From the NCBI GenBank assembly GCA_017621455.1, contig JAGATC010000004.1, positions 21,817 through 85,816 of the forward strand: 64,000 nt of DNA, given 5' to 3'. This DNA is from Alistipes sp. (GTDB lineage Bacteria; Bacteroidota; Bacteroidia; Bacteroidales; Rikenellaceae). A model generated the notes under the pieces. That model saw only the letters and a list, made by a program, of their open reading frames with translations, was not told the origin of the DNA and made no database searches. How positions within the stretch are numbered: position 1 is the stretch's first letter; every line of letters starts with the position of its first letter. This document shows positions 61,900 through 64,000 of this stretch, piece after piece. The translations under genes and the position numbers were made by a program.

Positions 61900-63588
61900 A
61901 TGAAACGACTTTTTACCATATTGAGCCTCGCGGCACTCACACTCGTTGCCACACCTCGCGCCTCGGCACAGGACTTCGGTGGCACAACGTTCAACAACGA
62001 CGTTCTCACGTTTAGCGACCTATATAACCTATCGTTCACGGCGCACAACTACGGTACGGCGCGCTCCATGGCTATGGGTAATGCCTTTACGGCCTTGGGT
62101 GCCGACCTCACCTCGGCTACACTCAACCCCGCGGGTATAGGCATGTACGTCGACAGCGACATCAGCTTCTCGCCCATGATGCAGTTCACGAAGATGAAGA
62201 CCGCCAATAGCGAGCCCTTCTATGGCGATGGCCCCACCCGCAACCAGCCATTCTCGGACCACACCGAGCGCTTCGGTCTCTCGAGCGCCGGTGGTGTCTT
62301 TACGGTATATCGTGGCACGGGAGCTCTCACCAACTTCAACTTGGGCGTAGTATATAACCGTATCGCCGACTTCAACTACAACTCGCTCAGCGCCTCTATC
62401 GCAAACCCCGCACACGAATCTATGGCCAACTTCCTCTGCACACTATCTAATACAGATAACCTCCAGATTAACGACGATGGCCGCATGCCCTTTGGTGACG
62501 ACCCATACTACTGGGGCTCGGTACTGGCATATAAGAACTATATCACGAATAAGGATGACCAGGGCTGGTATATCGACCGCATATCACCCGATGCTGAAAT
62601 AGACCAGTTCTCAGCCACCGAGGTGCGTGGCTCTATTGGCGAGTATGACATCACATTTGGTATGAACTTCGCGGATATCGTCTACTTTGGTGCATCGCTT
62701 GGCATCCAGAGTCTATCGTATAAGCGTAGCGTCTTCTACGGCGAAAACTACGTCTATCCCGACGGCAACTACCCCTCGGGCGAGGAGATGCCCTATCAGC
62801 TCGACTATATGAACTACGTGCAGCGCACACGCCTCTCGGGTACGGGTATTAATCTTAAGCTCGGCATTACACTACGTCCAGTAGCATGGTGGCGCATTGG
62901 TGTCGCCTACCACACCCCAACGTACTATAACACATCGTTGCGTTATAGTGCCGACATGTGGGCAGAGTCGTATAGCGCGGGCACTAACCCCGATGGCTTC
63001 GATGTGGACAACAACGGCTATATCTACACCAACGAAATGTCGCCCATCTGGGAGGATGAGGGCCCAAATAGCTGGAAGTTCCGCTCACCCTCACGCCTAT
63101 TGCTCGGCACAGCCTTTACGCTTGGCAATAGGGTTATTGTCTCGGCAGACTACGAGCGTAGCTGGTATCAGTCTACACGCCTGCAGGAGTCGCCCATCTG
63201 GGGACTGGACTATACCGACATCAACAAGCAGGTATTCAAGGGTAGCAACACTGTACGCGTGGGTGCTGAGGCCTACATTTTGCCCTTCATGGCACTTCGT
63301 GCGGGCTACATCTGGAGCGGCTCAACACTGCGCAAGGGCTTCGAGGAGATTGTAGCTACGCGCCGCATGCCCCAGCAGCAGAGCTTCATTACAGCAGGTC
63401 TCGGCTTCAGGTTTGGTCCTACGGTATACCTCGACCTCGCATACCAGTATAACCGCACCCACTACACTGGTCACCAGACGTTCTACTATACCGACTATAG
63501 CGTGCCAGAGAACAGCTTTGGCAGCCGCATATTCGATGATACGCTCGATAGACACATTGCCGTTGTAACCCTCGGCTTCCGCTTCTAA
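61900..63588 (+). CDS. OmpP1/FadL/PorV-like outer-membrane protein
   Basis: A 562-residue precursor with a signal peptide ending ASA, then QDF. The mature N-terminus (GTARSMAMGNAFTALGADLTSATLNPAGIG) is the FadL/PorV signature of outer-membrane beta-barrels in Bacteroidetes, and the C-terminus ends HIAVVTLGFRF. PorV is a type IX secretion component and FadL transports hydrophobic compounds; the sequence alone does not choose. The ATG at 61900 is preferred because it begins the signal peptide; an upstream frame start at 61849 lies within the terminator region. No consensus promoter is seen, so read-through past the terminator may drive it. Confidence 0.82.
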   Translation: MKRLFTILSLAALTLVATPRASAQDFGGTTFNNDVLTFSDLYNLSFTAHNYGTARSMAMGNAFTALGADLTSATLNPAGIGMYVDSDISFSPMMQFTKMKTANSEPFYGDGPTRNQPFSDHTERFGLSSAGGVFTVYRGTGALTNFNLGVVYNRIADFNYNSLSASIANPAHESMANFLCTLSNTDNLQINDDGRMPFGDDPYYWGSVLAYKNYITNKDDQGWYIDRISPDAEIDQFSATEVRGSIGEYDITFGMNFADIVYFGASLGIQSLSYKRSVFYGENYVYPDGNYPSGEEMPYQLDYMNYVQRTRLSGTGINLKLGITLRPVAWWRIGVAYHTPTYYNTSLRYSADMWAESYSAGTNPDGFDVDNNGYIYTNEMSPIWEDEGPNSWKFRSPSRLLLGTAFTLGNRVIVSADYERSWYQSTRLQESPIWGLDYTDINKQVFKGSNTVRVGAEAYILPFMALRAGYIWSGSTLRKGFEEIVATRRMPQQQSFITAGLGFRFGPTVYLDLAYQYNRTHYTGHQTFYYTDYSVPENSFGSRIFDDTLDRHIAVVTLGFRF

Positions 63589-63625
63589 GCGAGCGTGTAA
63601 CAGAGTGCAACGCTCGGCAAAAGAG

Positions 63626-63676
63626 ATGCGAATAGGCTGTGCGCTTCAGTACAGCCTATTCGCATTTACATTTTTT
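63626..63676 (+). terminator. Intrinsic terminator after the FadL-like gene
   Basis: A perfect 15-bp stem (63626-63640 with 63651-63665) and a T run at 63671-63676. A second small hairpin (GGCAGC/GCTGCC, 63680-63695) with four T follows. Confidence 0.85.
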
Positions 63677-63699
63677 AGCGGCAGCAGATGCTGCCTTTT

Positions 63700-63839
63700 C
63701 ACAACAAAAAGATGAAGGGGGACGTCTTCACAGATAGTCCCCCTTCGAGTTAGTTAGGTTAATGAGAATTAGAGTCGATGGGCTAAATTGGTGTGTCCAT
63801 GAGAATTATTCGAGATGTGTGCCCACTGACTCCTGTTTG
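63700..63839 (-). ncRNA. Possible second minus-strand small RNA, about 130 nt
   Basis: A minus-strand promoter TAACTTTG (63846-63853) predicts a start near 63839. A 10-bp hairpin GAAGGGGGAC/GTCCCCCTTC (63714-63723 with 63737-63746) follows, and on the minus strand it is trailed by TCATCTTTTTG, a terminator. No start-to-stop frame of useful length lies between. Family unknown; it could also be a leader or part of a unit beyond the window. Confidence 0.3.
63714..63746 (-). terminator. Terminator hairpin of the second candidate small RNA
   Basis: Perfect 10-bp stem with T-rich flank on the minus strand, no neighbouring gene that would need it. Confidence 0.55.
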
Positions 63840-63845
63840 CAATAG

Positions 63846-63853
63846 CAAAGTTA
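63846..63853 (-). promoter_or_regulatory. -7 element TAACTTTG (leftward) near the right end
   Basis: TAACTTTG on the minus strand matches TAnnTTTG and is followed downstream only by noncoding sequence. The remaining ~150 bp to the edge show no confident feature. Confidence 0.45.
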
Positions 63854-64000
63854 AAAATAATTTTTGGAATAATCTTATAATCCGCTAAGAATAAAAAGTT
63901 TATGCGGAAAGTTCAAGAACGAGGTAATGAGTTGGCAACTGTTCTGATTTCTACATACTTGCGTGATTTGCATTGATGTACAACTCATCTTGGAACAAAG

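Noticed and set aside
63875..64000. Minus-strand frame open to the right edge (42 codons)
   Set aside because: Only a short C-terminal piece is visible, with no recognisable motif, so no gene was called.
1..64000. tRNA, rRNA or transposable elements
   Set aside because: None of the gene-free stretches shows a cloverleaf, an rRNA signature, terminal repeats or a transposase frame.

Overview
The window looks like a chromosomal stretch from a Bacteroidota member of the order Bacteroidales, probably Rikenellaceae and Alistipes-like (the family is inferred). Evidence seen directly: many genes are preceded by the Bacteroidetes -7 element TAnnTTTG; GldH and GldE homologues are present; FtsX and DUF3098 sit beside UppP, TruB and QueA; RicT sits beside GldH; there are DUF4270 and BACON-type lipoproteins; and a menaquinone methyltransferase is present. 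I found no rRNA, tRNA, integrase, transposase or CRISPR array. Most of the window is ordinary core genome with a few accessory islands.

Layout. 1-2.9 kb: end of galE (minus), then aspartate kinase and a TraB/GumN protein (plus). 2.9-3.4 kb: a gene-free stretch holding a candidate minus-strand small RNA. 3.4-9.2 kb: a minus-strand operon ricT-gldH-trmB-rlmD-rmuC. 9.3-12.3 kb: an outer-membrane barrel gene and a thioesterase gene with interlocked divergent promoters. 12.3-18.3 kb: accessory secreted proteins, namely an S8 protease lipoprotein, a BACON-type lipoprotein and a C1 peptidase, separated by a three-copy array of 130-bp structured repeats and an 11-bp repeat tract. 18.4-29.7 kb: topA, a DUF4270 lipoprotein with a half-length glycogen synthase, then the envelope/tRNA operon yfhO-ftsX-DUF3098-uppP-truB-queA. 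29.8-34 kb: polyprenyl diphosphate synthase, a sugar MFS transporter, a GH5 mannanase-like lipoprotein and a decayed DUF1349 gene. 34.1-42.6 kb: murG-murC-ftsQ-ftsA-ftsZ followed by gldE and a phosphopantetheinyl transferase. 42.6-49.3 kb: a MATE transporter (plus), then minus-strand lipA-lipB-recJ, a Hanks-type kinase fused to a dispanin-like membrane domain, and a DUF2752 protein. 49.4-53 kb: a 55-residue membrane protein, yifB and dnaB. 53.1-63.6 kb (plus): LolC-like permease, ubiE/menG, LEA-like and SPOR-like secreted proteins, a Cys/Glu-rich lipoprotein, queD, polA, a low-complexity lipoprotein and a FadL/PorV-like barrel. 63.6-64 kb: terminators and a possible second small RNA.

How the genes work together. 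The 34-41 kb block makes lipid II and builds the division ring. UppP recycles its undecaprenyl carrier, and the polyprenyl synthase at 29.8 kb supplies an isoprenoid chain for the carrier or for menaquinone, which UbiE/MenG completes. TrmB, RlmD, QueA, TruB and QueD modify RNA. PolA, DnaB, TopA, RecJ and RmuC handle DNA. The accessory genes mostly encode exported or surface proteins. The least explained elements are the structured repeat array, the kinase-dispanin fusion with its DUF2752 neighbour, the Cys/Glu lipoprotein, the coiled-coil insertion in FtsQ and two candidate small RNAs.
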